A stretch of DNA of 64,000 bases from an uncultured Acetatifactor sp. Lineage in GTDB: Bacteria; Bacillota; Clostridia; Lachnospirales; Lachnospiraceae. Below the pieces are notes generated by a model, which was not told where the DNA came from, searched no databases, and worked only from the letters and a program-made list of their open reading frames with translations. The stretch covers positions 1-64,000 of the forward strand of contig CANQOL010000007.1 in NCBI GenBank assembly GCA_947625475.1, read 5' to 3'. This document shows positions 1-6,798 of the stretch, one piece after another (the first letter of the stretch is position 1; the number at the start of each line of letters is the position of its first letter). The position numbers were made by a program, and so were the translations under genes.

Positions 1-248
1 TCATACAGGATCTCCAGCTTGTGCTCCTGATTTTTCAGATAGGTTCCCTGGAGGAAGGAGAGGAACAGTTCGCGATGCTCCTGGGACAGGGCGAAAAAGC
101 GTTTTCTGGTGCCGCGGCCCGAACGACGAATCAGCTGCATGGCCTCCTCTGTGGAGAGGGGAGCCCCAAGGATCTGAGCTGCGCCGTTCGCATCCTGTGG
201 ATTACCGGAGAGCTGCGCAGATGGGATATGAGAATTGCGTTCATTCAT
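1..248 (-). CDS. N-terminal part of an unrecognised protein (runs off the window)
   Basis: Reading from an ATG at 248 the frame stays open to the window edge, giving at least 82 residues beginning MNERNSHIPSAQ. A purine-rich AAAGGA lies about 8 bases upstream of the ATG. The visible part is polar, with a helical stretch (TEEAMQLIRRSGRGTRKRFF) and no signal peptide. Some Rpn/PD-(D/E)XK nuclease-transposase proteins of Clostridia carry a comparable helical lead-in before the nuclease core, and the next two minus-strand genes are of that kind, so this may be another; that is inference from context only. Confidence 0.55.
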   Translation of the reverse strand, partial: MNERNSHIPSAQLSGNPQDANGAAQILGAPLSTEEAMQLIRRSGRGTRKRFFALSQEHRELFLSFLQGTYLKNQEHKLEILY

Positions 249-522
249 AGACGGTGGATTCCTTTCTTTTGTATCACTGGTCGGATGAAAGATGTTCAGC
301 CGGATACCGTGTGATCTGAAAATTATGAGTGTCGGGAAAAAGGCAAGAGACTGGGTCTATGCTGGTCAGATAGAGCGAACCGGAACTTAGATGAAAGAGA
401 TCGAAAGACAGTTGAGATCTTTTGCCTGAAATTTCCGGTGTCAGGATATAAAAGCATGAAGACATACGCAGGCGGTTGACGGAAAGCAGATGGAAATAGG
501 AAGAGGATCTGGATTAAGGATT
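249..522. other. Intergenic stretch without recognised gene
   Basis: About 270 bases between two minus-strand genes. I see no convincing open frame with a ribosome binding site, no strong promoter pair and no clear T-tailed hairpin. Confidence 0.4.
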
Positions 523-1545
523 TTACGCCTGCTCCTTGTTCATTTCCGAAGGGTCAATGCCATGCGCTCGGAGAAGATCAAGAGCTTCGAGAGCCTGCTT
601 CAGCTCGGCCGCGGTCTGATTTAACTGAGTTTCAAGCTGGTCGCGTTCAGTATTAGCCAGATCCCGCTCTGCTGTGGTTTGATCCAGTTGAGTTTTAAGC
701 TGCTCCCGCTCTGTCGTGGTTTGATCCAGCTGAGTTTTAAGCTGCTCCCGCTCTGCCACAGCCTGATCCCGCTCTTCTTCAGTTTCCCTCAGCAGTTCCT
801 CCCGCCCTTCCGTGCGGCGGTAGTAGTCCTCCCTGGCCTCGCACTGCAGGCGGATCTTCTCATCCTCGGTCAGCTGGACGATGGTCACAATGGCACTTTT
901 CAGGGTCTGATCTTCTTTGGCGAGCATACTTAAATCCTCCCATGTGGCCGCCGTGAGCAGGGCGGCCCATTTGTCCAGGCCGAATTTTCGGTCCTGCTGC
1001 GTGGCTAGCTCTATTTGTGTTAAGTCTAACACACACAGGCGGAATTTTCTAGTGTAAATTTGACGGTTTTTCTCATTGATCATATAATAGTTGGAGAAAA
1101 ACTCCGGATTTTGCTTAAATAATGTGAAATTTACGATCCCGATCTGGATGGCGGTGCGCGCATTCCTGTAGTTCTCGCCCCGGTTCATGGAGTCGAAGGT
1201 GCGGCAGAGATAGCACAGGGAGCGCTCCGGCCAGTTTCTCTCGTTGATCACCTGGAGCTCCAGGTTCAGCCGGGTGCGGCCGTTCACCTCCACAAATATG
1301 TCCAGGATATAGGTTTTGTCGTCGATGGCATCTCCCAGCACAATGGGGTTGAGGATAGCGATGCTGGTCACCTCCTGAGGCTCCAGGTAGAGCAGGGAGC
1401 AGACAAATGCCTTCAGGACCTCCGAATTTACCTGAAGCAGGGCGCGGAAGAGGTAGTCGTTCCACATGTGGAAGGGCAGATCGCCCTGGGAATCGTCCAG
1501 CCGGATGATTCCGTCAAAAAGATCTGGGGGGATTTGTTTTGTCAT
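523..1545 (-). CDS. Rpn family recombination-promoting nuclease / putative transposase (PD-(D/E)XK) with coiled-coil tail
   Basis: 340 residues. The core (about 1-235) has the Rpn layout: an opening segment ending FHMWNDYLFRALL, then a beta-hairpin with D82 in ILDIFVEV and the E96-L-Q98 motif, matching the D...(D/E)xQ active site of this PD-(D/E)XK group. Rpn proteins are DNA endonucleases that raise recombination and are often multi-copy. Residues about 240-325 form a predicted coiled coil built from near-identical 14-residue units (EREQLKTQLDQTT type), matching a 42-bp DNA repeat at about 650-775. The start at 1545 is preceded by AAAGGAG with 7-8 bases spacing; an in-frame ATG 41 codons upstream has no such site. 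Family assignment is firm; the biological role here is unknown. Confidence 0.85.
   Translation of the reverse strand: MTKQIPPDLFDGIIRLDDSQGDLPFHMWNDYLFRALLQVNSEVLKAFVCSLLYLEPQEVTSIAILNPIVLGDAIDDKTYILDIFVEVNGRTRLNLELQVINERNWPERSLCYLCRTFDSMNRGENYRNARTAIQIGIVNFTLFKQNPEFFSNYYMINEKNRQIYTRKFRLCVLDLTQIELATQQDRKFGLDKWAALLTAATWEDLSMLAKEDQTLKSAIVTIVQLTEDEKIRLQCEAREDYYRRTEGREELLRETEEERDQAVAEREQLKTQLDQTTTEREQLKTQLDQTTAERDLANTERDQLETQLNQTAAELKQALEALDLLRAHGIDPSEMNKEQA
649..776. repeat. 42-bp tandem repeat coding for coiled coil
   Basis: The segment AGTTTTAAGCTGCTCCCGCT recurs with a 42-bp period (at 691 and 733) and more degenerately on either side. It codes for 14-residue (two-heptad) coiled-coil units at the end of the Rpn protein. 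Confidence 0.8.
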
Positions 1546-1679
1546 AAAGTTCTCCTTTCTGGCGTGTAAAGTGTTTAGTGAAAAGTAAGTTATCTGGACA
1601 ATGCGGCGAAACGCCCTGAACCAAATAGAGTGAAACAAATGCCGCCTGCTGGAACAGGCTGGGTGCACTTGTTTGGAAT

Positions 1680-1695
1680 GTGGTAATCATACCAC
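1680..1695 (-). terminator. Possible terminator hairpin after second Rpn gene
   Basis: GTGGTA-ATCA-TACCAC is a perfect 6-bp stem with a 4-base loop downstream (on the minus strand) of the stop at 1734, preceded by a second weaker inverted repeat (ACGGTTT / AAAACCGT). There is no strong T-run, so termination is uncertain. Confidence 0.35.
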
Positions 1696-1733
1696 GGTTT
1701 TGCAGATTTGTAAACCGTAATTCGGGACCAGCG

Positions 1734-2729
1734 TTATGCCTGGCCCTTATTCATTTCTTCTGCTGCCTGAAGCTTTTCGTAGACAGCGTTCTCATCAAAA
1801 CCGCAGGCTTCGGCGGCGGAACAGATCCGGTTGATCTGTTTTGGATCTGTCAGCAGATCCTCTGCGATTTTATCTGGTGTGTCTCCTCTTTGCAGCTTCG
1901 CGCAGACCTGACGGATCAGCAGCCGCAGCAGCCGAAGTTCTCCCTCGGCCCTTTCCTCAGCCCTTCCGGCGGCCACGCCTCTTTCATATCCGTCCTCCAC
2001 GCCCTCCTCGTATCTCACATCCAGGGCGTCATCCATATTGAACTGCGTATACAGCATATTCACCGCCTCCGTTCCGTGCTCCCGCACAAACTCCGCAAAG
2101 ATCCCCTCCCTCTGGCAGTCCAGGATCGCTTTCCGGATCGACTCATCGCGCCCCAGATCTTCCTCCTGATATTCCCTCACCCGCTGGATAAACCAGGCGT
2201 ACTCGTACAAAGGCCGGCATTCCTCCAGGATCTCATGCTTCGCCGGAAGGTTGATATTGATCATTTTCACCACACATTCTAACATAGGGTGCTCCGTCTT
2301 TTCAAGATATGCCTCCGATAATTTCAGGACTCTTTCCAGAGGCTGGGCGGTTCCCCCGTTGTAGAACATGTAAAACTCCGGGGTTGGGATTGGAATCCTC
2401 TTTTGATGATAGAGCGCCCGGGGCTCCAGGAGCTTTTCTATGGTCCGGCCATAGTAGATCACGCTCCGCAGAGGCATGTTCTCACTCACGGTCGATTGAT
2501 GCTCGGCAATGACCAGGGCCTTGTTTTTCACTGTGAAAGCCAGGTCATTTTTCCTGGCCAGGAACAGCACCCCCTCCAGGGTGCGGATCACGATGTCCTC
2601 CGGGGCAGTTTCCACCCCGGCCAGCGCGGAATACAGCTGGGCTGCATTTTTCGGTTCGCTGAAGTAAGCGGTGAAAGCGCTGGATTTCACCTCCCGGTTG
2701 GATACTTCTCTTGCTTCGTTTTGTGTCAT
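1734..2729 (-). CDS. Rpn family nuclease / YhgA-like putative transposase
   Basis: 331 residues. The first half carries the Rpn-type core: RKNDLAFTV (D62) followed by the E76-H-Q78 motif and SVIYYGR, corresponding to the PD-(D/E)XK D...ExQ site. The region LKLSEAYLEKTEHPMLECVV and ININLPAKHE is typical of the Clostridial Rpn subfamily with a helical second half that ends in a basic/acidic helix. The start at 2729 has AGGAGG 8 bases upstream; an ATG 25 codons earlier does not. It differs clearly from the neighbouring Rpn gene, so it is not a recent tandem duplicate. A decayed, inverted relative of this gene lies at 2964-3051. Confidence 0.85.
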   Translation of the reverse strand: MTQNEAREVSNREVKSSAFTAYFSEPKNAAQLYSALAGVETAPEDIVIRTLEGVLFLARKNDLAFTVKNKALVIAEHQSTVSENMPLRSVIYYGRTIEKLLEPRALYHQKRIPIPTPEFYMFYNGGTAQPLERVLKLSEAYLEKTEHPMLECVVKMININLPAKHEILEECRPLYEYAWFIQRVREYQEEDLGRDESIRKAILDCQREGIFAEFVREHGTEAVNMLYTQFNMDDALDVRYEEGVEDGYERGVAAGRAEERAEGELRLLRLLIRQVCAKLQRGDTPDKIAEDLLTDPKQINRICSAAEACGFDENAVYEKLQAAEEMNKGQA

Positions 2730-2836
2730 AAGCAGATTCCTCCTATGTTGTTTGGGATATGAAAGTGTAGTCTCAGAAAAATGCCGCGGAACCGCGTGGA
2801 TCATAGAAATGCTCTCGATTTTCCAAAGACAGTGAC

Positions 2837-2866
2837 AGTATAACAGATACAGGGTTTCCTTGTCTA
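2837..2866 (-). promoter_or_regulatory. Sigma-A type promoter for the second Rpn gene
   Basis: On the minus strand TAGACA, 18 bases, TATACT, about 110 bases before the start codon at 2729. Confidence 0.6.
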
Positions 2867-2909
2867 GGGGGATATTATAAAAAATTTCTAATCCTAAATT
2901 TTTTTTCTA

Positions 2910-2939
2910 AAATCATACTGATGTGCTGATTTTTCATAT
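2910..2939. repeat. Dispersed hairpin repeat, copy 1
   Basis: Thirty bases match the reverse complement of 15937-15966 at 28 positions. The element folds as AAATCA / TGATTT enclosing TAC / GTG with a TGAT loop. It lies in an AT-rich gene-free stretch upstream of the second Rpn gene. Confidence 0.7.
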
Positions 2940-2963
2940 AAGATTAATATAAAATTTTCTAAA

Positions 2964-3051
2964 CCTTGAAATTATCCAAATCATATATTGAAAAACCGGA
3001 CATCCTATGCTGGAATTGGCGGTGAAAATAATCAATATCAACCTTCCGGCG
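2964..3051 (+). pseudogene. Decayed fragment of an Rpn-family gene
   Basis: The plus strand here matches the coding strand of the intact Rpn gene at about 2241-2330. In the frame of the ATG at 3007, 20 residues starting KTGHPMLELAV align to KTEHPMLECVV with 16 identities; DNA identity over 3007-3051 is 39 of 45. Upstream, GAAATTATC and CATAT-TTGAAAA also match but with a 1-base deletion and a stop codon. Similarity ends at 3051. It is inverted relative to the intact gene 240 bases away. This is what the sequence shows; calling it a pseudogene remnant is inference. Confidence 0.75.
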
Positions 3052-3077
3052 GGGGCGGCGGATCTGTGCCGCCCTGC

Positions 3078-3362
3078 CTATTTTTTCTCCTGCCTGGCCA
3101 GGATCTGGTCGATCCGCGCGGATTCCTCCGCGGTGCTGTATTTTTTGATGGCGGCGGTGATGGCGCTCAGCTCCTTGGAGGAGAAGGTAAGGTGGTCCTG
3201 CCGGGCCTGCTTTAACAGGGACAGAAGGCTGGCCATCAGCTTTTTCTGATCCTTGCCGCGGGTTTCCTCGTAGAAGCGGGCGAGAAAACTGAGTTTTTGA
3301 GGGTCAATGTCTTTTACGAGGGGGTCTGTCATCCAGACCGGCGTTGAAGATTGATTTTCCAT
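3078..3362 (-). CDS. Unrecognised small soluble protein (94 aa)
   Basis: Starts MENQSSTPVW and has AAAGGA 7-8 bases upstream. The sequence is helical and charged (KKLMASLLSLLKQ, SARIDQILARQEKK), with no membrane segment, cysteines or signal peptide. It follows the next gene (3390-3872) with a 27-base gap on the same strand, so the two probably form an operon. I do not recognise a family; similar small helical genes commonly sit near spore or stationary-phase small protein genes in Lachnospiraceae, but that is not evidence of function. Confidence 0.65.
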   Translation of the reverse strand: MENQSSTPVWMTDPLVKDIDPQKLSFLARFYEETRGKDQKKLMASLLSLLKQARQDHLTFSSKELSAITAAIKKYSTAEESARIDQILARQEKK

Positions 3363-3389
3363 GGGAATCCTTTCTTAAAAACAGTTGGT

Positions 3390-3872
3390 CTATGAATGGG
3401 GATTTTTTCCCTCCTTCATTCCTGCCAGCGCGGAGAGGGCGGAGAGAAGATCCCCGCCCTCCCCGGACATTTCTGCCAGTCCGGAGAGGGCAGAGAGAGG
3501 ATCGTTTTCCTCCCCCTCCGGGAAGAGCTCCCGCAGGCTTTCCAGCATCTCCATCATCTCCCGGTAATTTTCCAGGCTTCTCAGGAGGTTTTGGAGGCTT
3601 TCCAGCTGCCGGCGCTCGTCGGGACTGCAGTAGGGCAGAAGCTGAGAGCAGATCCGGTCCGGGTCGAGTTCATCCTTGGGCAGGGGCATGAGAAGGGGGC
3701 GGCGCCGCAGCAGGGAGAGGGTATGGCGCAGCTCCAGAAATTTGATACAGACTGCCAGTCTGCGCTGGGCACCGCCGTCCAGGCATGGCAGGAGTATCTT
3801 GAGCTTCTGGATCCGGTTGTCGGTGAAAAGGGTGTCGAAAGCCGCCACCTTGTCCTGTCCGTTTTCCGCCAT
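3390..3872 (-). CDS. Unrecognised helical protein (160 aa)
   Basis: Begins MAENGQDKVAAFDTLF with AAAGGAGG 8 bases upstream of the ATG at 3872. The middle is helical and basic (RHTLSLLRRRPLLMPLPKDE); the end is acidic and has a short internal repeat, DPLSALSGLAEM then DLLSALSALAGM. No membrane segment or known domain is apparent. Together with the 94-residue protein downstream it appears to form a two-gene unit. Confidence 0.65.
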   Translation of the reverse strand: MAENGQDKVAAFDTLFTDNRIQKLKILLPCLDGGAQRRLAVCIKFLELRHTLSLLRRRPLLMPLPKDELDPDRICSQLLPYCSPDERRQLESLQNLLRSLENYREMMEMLESLRELFPEGEENDPLSALSGLAEMSGEGGDLLSALSALAGMKEGKNPHS

Positions 3873-3931
3873 GCCGTGTCCTCCTTTCCAATATCCTATG
3901 CGGTCAGGCCCCTCTTTAGAATTGACAGCAA

Positions 3932-3955
3932 AATAGGTCCCTGCCGGGACCTATT
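3932..3955 (-). terminator. Rho-independent terminator after the Gly/Cys-rich small gene
   Basis: AATAGGTCCC and GGGACCTATT form a perfect 10-bp stem with a 4-base loop; read on the minus strand it continues into TTTTGCTG, 24 bases past the stop at 3979. It separates this gene from the two downstream minus-strand genes. Confidence 0.85.
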
Positions 3956-3978
3956 CGCTTGGTGCTTAAGGAACAGCG

Positions 3979-4230
3979 TTAGTTGCTGCCGCACAGGCAG
4001 TTGAGGATCAGGATCAGAACCAGCAGATCGCAGCTGCTGTTGCAGCCGCCGCCGTTGTTCAGAAGGCTCAGGCCGTTATTGCCGCATCCGCAGCCGTTGC
4101 TGTTGCCGTTGCCCAGAAGGCTCAGCAGCAGAACGATGCCGACCCAGCTTCCCAGTCCGCTGCACCCACAGCCGTTATTGTCGTTCCCGTTGTTTCCGCA
4201 GCCACAGTTGGTAGCAGTCAAGTCACTCAT
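3979..4230 (-). CDS. Small Gly/Cys/Asn-rich protein with hydrophobic segments (83 aa)
   Basis: Composition is striking: clusters such as NCGCGNNGNDNNGCGC and GNSNGCGCGNNG alternate with two hydrophobic stretches (SWVGIVLLLSLL at about 28-39 and DLLVLILILNCLCGSN at the end). Proteins like this in Clostridia are sometimes labelled chorion class high-cysteine protein by loose similarity; no function is established. GGAGG precedes the ATG at 4230. It has its own terminator. A second gene at 43143 encodes a protein whose N-terminus (LVLLLVLSCLCGN) resembles this C-terminus. Possible roles, all inference: spore surface, metal binding or membrane-associated small protein. Confidence 0.75.
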   Translation of the reverse strand: MSDLTATNCGCGNNGNDNNGCGCSGLGSWVGIVLLLSLLGNGNSNGCGCGNNGLSLLNNGGGCNSSCDLLVLILILNCLCGSN

Positions 4231-4343
4231 CTTATCAGTGCCTCCATGTTTTATTTATGCTCTATTCTATGCGCCAGGGCTTGTCGAAGTTTCCCGGGAA
4301 AAAGCATACAGAGAAAACCCGGAAAATCTTAAGAATTCTTTCG

Positions 4344-4373
4344 TTGTCTTTTGGAAGGTGGCTTTGCTATAAT
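4344..4373 (+). promoter_or_regulatory. Promoter for the VanW-domain gene
   Basis: TTGTCT, 18 bases, TATAAT; the predicted transcript starts about 75 bases before the ATG at 4455. Confidence 0.7.
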
Positions 4374-4454
4374 GGAGCGGTAACAGGGGCTCCTTCCCGC
4401 AGGGTAGGGGCGGGATCTGACAGGTTCAAAAGAGGATCGGAGAGGATACGGCGG

Positions 4455-5498
4455 ATGACGGGAAAAGGGAGAGCGAAAGTATATAGATATGCGGCGGCAG
4501 GGTGTGCGGCGGCGCTGCTGTTGGGAGCGGCGGCCCCCGTTCAGGCACAGCCGGACCGGGAGGCAGAAGGCCAGGCGCAGACAGCAGTGAGTCAGGAGCA
4601 GACAGCAGTGGGCCAGGAGCAGGCCGCGGGTCAGGAGATACCCGTCCCGCCAACGCAGAGCGCCGATCCGGGGGCATGGGGATCGGCCCCTGTGGTGGAT
4701 ACCGCCATACCCTTCAGCAGACAGGTGTTTGACCCGGTTTATTATTATGAGACGAATGAAGATCTTTGGGCGATCCGGGATCCGGAGATGCTCTACTCCC
4801 ATTACATGCTCTGTGGGGCCAGGGAGGGGCGCAGCGCCAGCGCGGACTTCAACCTGAGAGCCTACATAATCCAAAACAGGGATCTGCTGAACGCCTTTGG
4901 CAAGGATTATGAGAGGTACTACGAGCACTATCTGTTGTTTGGAAGAGGGGAGGGCCGCCCGGCTCTCTTTGAGGAGGAACCGGACTATGTGGGCACATAC
5001 ACAACCTTTTACGATACGACACAGCAGCGGGCCGTTAATGTGGAGCTGTCGGCTCAGCGGGTCAACGGGACAATCCTGCAGCCGGGGGAGGAATTCTCCT
5101 TCAGCGACACGGTTCTGTCCCGCACCTATGAGAACGGCTATGTGCTGGGCCCTTCCTTCGCGGGGGGACGGCTGGTCGTCAGTGTGGGCGGGGGCATCTG
5201 CCAGACCTCATCCACTCTGTACATGGCGATGATCAGCGCCCAGCTTCCCGCCACGGAGCGCCACAGTCATTCGGGGCTGGTGGACTATGTGCCCTACGGT
5301 ATGGATGCGGCTATCTCTGAGAATGTGAAGGATCTGCGCTTTACCAATGTGTTTTCCAGGCCCATGCTGATTACGGTGACCACACATCTGGGTGTGCTCA
5401 CGGTCAAGCTCCATGTGGGAGACGGGGAGGAGCTTGCCCGGATCTGGGCGGATCACCTTCTGCAGGAGGCGGCCTGGGAGCGGGTGGAGGCGTCTTAA
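4455..5498 (+). CDS. VanW family exported protein
   Basis: 347 residues. Residues 9-31 form a hydrophobic signal/anchor segment ending near AAPVQA. A Gln-rich linker with short repeats (QTAVSQEQTAVGQEQ) follows. Residues about 91-170 hold two copies of a motif of the form Y..N.DL....HY...G..EGR (HYMLCGAREGR and HYLLFGRGEGR), probably a small surface-binding module. Residues about 181-320 are the VanW domain, with GEEFSFSDTV and the signature VGGGICQTSSTLY. VanW proteins occur in glycopeptide-resistance clusters and widely in Clostridia as exported proteins of unknown biochemical role; no van genes are present here. The ATG at 4455 has AGAGGA upstream and starts immediately before the signal segment; an earlier in-frame ATG lies upstream of the promoter. 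Confidence 0.9.
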   Translation: MTGKGRAKVYRYAAAGCAAALLLGAAAPVQAQPDREAEGQAQTAVSQEQTAVGQEQAAGQEIPVPPTQSADPGAWGSAPVVDTAIPFSRQVFDPVYYYETNEDLWAIRDPEMLYSHYMLCGAREGRSASADFNLRAYIIQNRDLLNAFGKDYERYYEHYLLFGRGEGRPALFEEEPDYVGTYTTFYDTTQQRAVNVELSAQRVNGTILQPGEEFSFSDTVLSRTYENGYVLGPSFAGGRLVVSVGGGICQTSSTLYMAMISAQLPATERHSHSGLVDYVPYGMDAAISENVKDLRFTNVFSRPMLITVTTHLGVLTVKLHVGDGEELARIWADHLLQEAAWERVEAS

Positions 5499-5607
5499 GG
5501 GGGCTGCGGGCCCGCAGGAGGCCCAGGGAGATAGGGCGGATGGAAAGTCCGGACCGGACGCGGATCAGGCCCCGCAAGTTTGAAAATAACATGGAATTTT
5601 TGTACCG

Positions 5608-5665
5608 AATGCCTTCGGCCGCATAAAATACTCATAAGTATATGTGGTCCGGAGGCATTTTATGC
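5608..5665 (+). promoter_or_regulatory. RNA hairpin sequestering the subtilase ribosome binding site, with a competing pairing over the start codon
   Basis: AATGCCTTCGGCCGCAT (5608-5624) pairs with 5642-5659, which contains the GGAGG ribosome binding site; about 16 pairs with one bulge, and a nested ATACT/AGTAT stem in the loop. Alternatively GCATAAAAT (5621-5629) pairs perfectly with ATTTTATGC (5657-5665), which contains the ATG. The two pairings exclude one another. A regulatory role is inference. Confidence 0.55.
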
Positions 5666-6630
5666 AGCGGGTCAGGAGACAGATCGGTGCGGAGGGGATC
5701 GGCGCGGGGGAGGAATGGAGAAATCGGAGTGTCACCGTGGCCGTCCTGGATACAGGGATCGGGCACCATGTGGACCTGAATGGCAGACTGGTGGATTTCC
5801 GGGACTTTGTGAACGGAAGGGGCGGGCAGGGAACTGGTTCGGCCCGGCGCGCCGGGACAGGGGCCGGCAGGGTGCGGTGCTATGATGACAGCGGCCACGG
5901 CACCCATGTCTGCGGCATCATCTGCGGCAGCGGGGAGGCATCCGGGGGCCTCTACCGCGGGATCGCCCCCGGGGCCCGCCTGGTGGTGGGCAAGGTGCTG
6001 GACAAAAACGGGGAGGGCCTCACCCGGGCCATGCTGGAGGGGCTTCAGTGGGTGCTGGATATGCGGGACGCCTATGGCGTCCGGGTGCTGAATATCTCGG
6101 TGGGGATCGGGGACCTGAAGGAGCCGGAGAAGACCAGGGCCCTTCGCCGAAAGGTGGAGGAAGTCTGGAGCGAGGGCATCGTGGTAGTCTGCGCCGCGGG
6201 CAATAAGGGGCCCGGGGACGACACCATCTCATCGGTAGGGGGGAGCGAGAGAGTGATCACGGTGGGCTGTCACGATGAGGGCTTTTGCCCGGACCCGGAG
6301 AAGAGCTGCCAGAGCTACTCCGGCAGGGGGCGGAGGAATGCGCCGGTGAGAAAACCGGATCTGGTGGCCCCCGGAACCCAGATTGTCTCCTGCAGTGTCA
6401 GATGCCGGGAGAGGGGAGGAATGTGGACGGACGCCTACGTGGCAAAGAGCGGAACCTCCATGGCCACTCCGATCGTGGCTGGCTGCGCCGCGCTGCTTCT
6501 GCAGAAGGAGCCCTGGCTGACCAACGAACAGGTGAAGGAGAGGCTTCTTTTCTCCGCCAGGGATCTGGGAGAGCCATGGAACCAGCAGGGCTGGGGGATG
6601 GTGGATGCAAGGAGGCTGCTGGGGGGCTGA
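5662..6630 (+). CDS. Subtilisin-like serine protease (S8), intracellular type
   Basis: 322 residues with the complete catalytic triad: D30 in VAVLDTGI, H79 in GHGTHVCG, and the serine near 266 in SGTSMATP; the oxyanion-hole Asn is in CAAGNKGPGD. There is no signal peptide, propeptide or C-terminal anchor, and the length matches intracellular subtilases (ISP-like) of Firmicutes, which degrade cytoplasmic proteins in stationary phase and sporulation. The ATG at 5662 has GGAGG six bases upstream; an in-frame GTG at 5644 would place the ribosome site inside the gene. The leader folds into the hairpin described at 5608-5665. A Cys-rich patch (CPDPEKSCQSY) between Asn and Ser blocks is unusual for ISP-like enzymes. 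Confidence 0.9.
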   Translation: MQRVRRQIGAEGIGAGEEWRNRSVTVAVLDTGIGHHVDLNGRLVDFRDFVNGRGGQGTGSARRAGTGAGRVRCYDDSGHGTHVCGIICGSGEASGGLYRGIAPGARLVVGKVLDKNGEGLTRAMLEGLQWVLDMRDAYGVRVLNISVGIGDLKEPEKTRALRRKVEEVWSEGIVVVCAAGNKGPGDDTISSVGGSERVITVGCHDEGFCPDPEKSCQSYSGRGRRNAPVRKPDLVAPGTQIVSCSVRCRERGGMWTDAYVAKSGTSMATPIVAGCAALLLQKEPWLTNEQVKERLLFSARDLGEPWNQQGWGMVDARRLLGG

Positions 6631-6738
6631 GGGGAGCGGGCGGCCCGGCCGGCACGGGCCGCTGACGGAGAGCGGTAAAAGTGGCCCGGTATGGCCCGCT
6701 GCCCAGGAAACCGGCGGAGGCTTCTTGCAGAAAAGGGC

Positions 6739-6767
6739 TTGACATAAATGGTATAATTGCATACAAT
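6739..6767 (+). promoter_or_regulatory. Strong promoter with overlapping palindrome for the Re-citrate synthase operon
   Basis: TTGACA, 17 bases, TACAAT. The near-palindrome ATTGCATACAAT at 6756-6767 overlaps the -10 element and has the shape of a GntR/FadR-type operator. The operon encodes a GntR-family protein, so autoregulation is a reasonable inference. Confidence 0.75.
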
Positions 6768-6798
6768 CATACAAGATGAACATCAGGGAGGATGAGAC

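Noticed and set aside
4257..4454. Upstream extension of the VanW gene to an earlier start
   Set aside because: The region contains a consensus promoter and would place the signal peptide internally.
5504..5517. Perfect palindrome CTGCGGGCCCGCAG after the VanW gene
   Set aside because: Could be a terminator stem but has no loop or T-run; no further support for a site.
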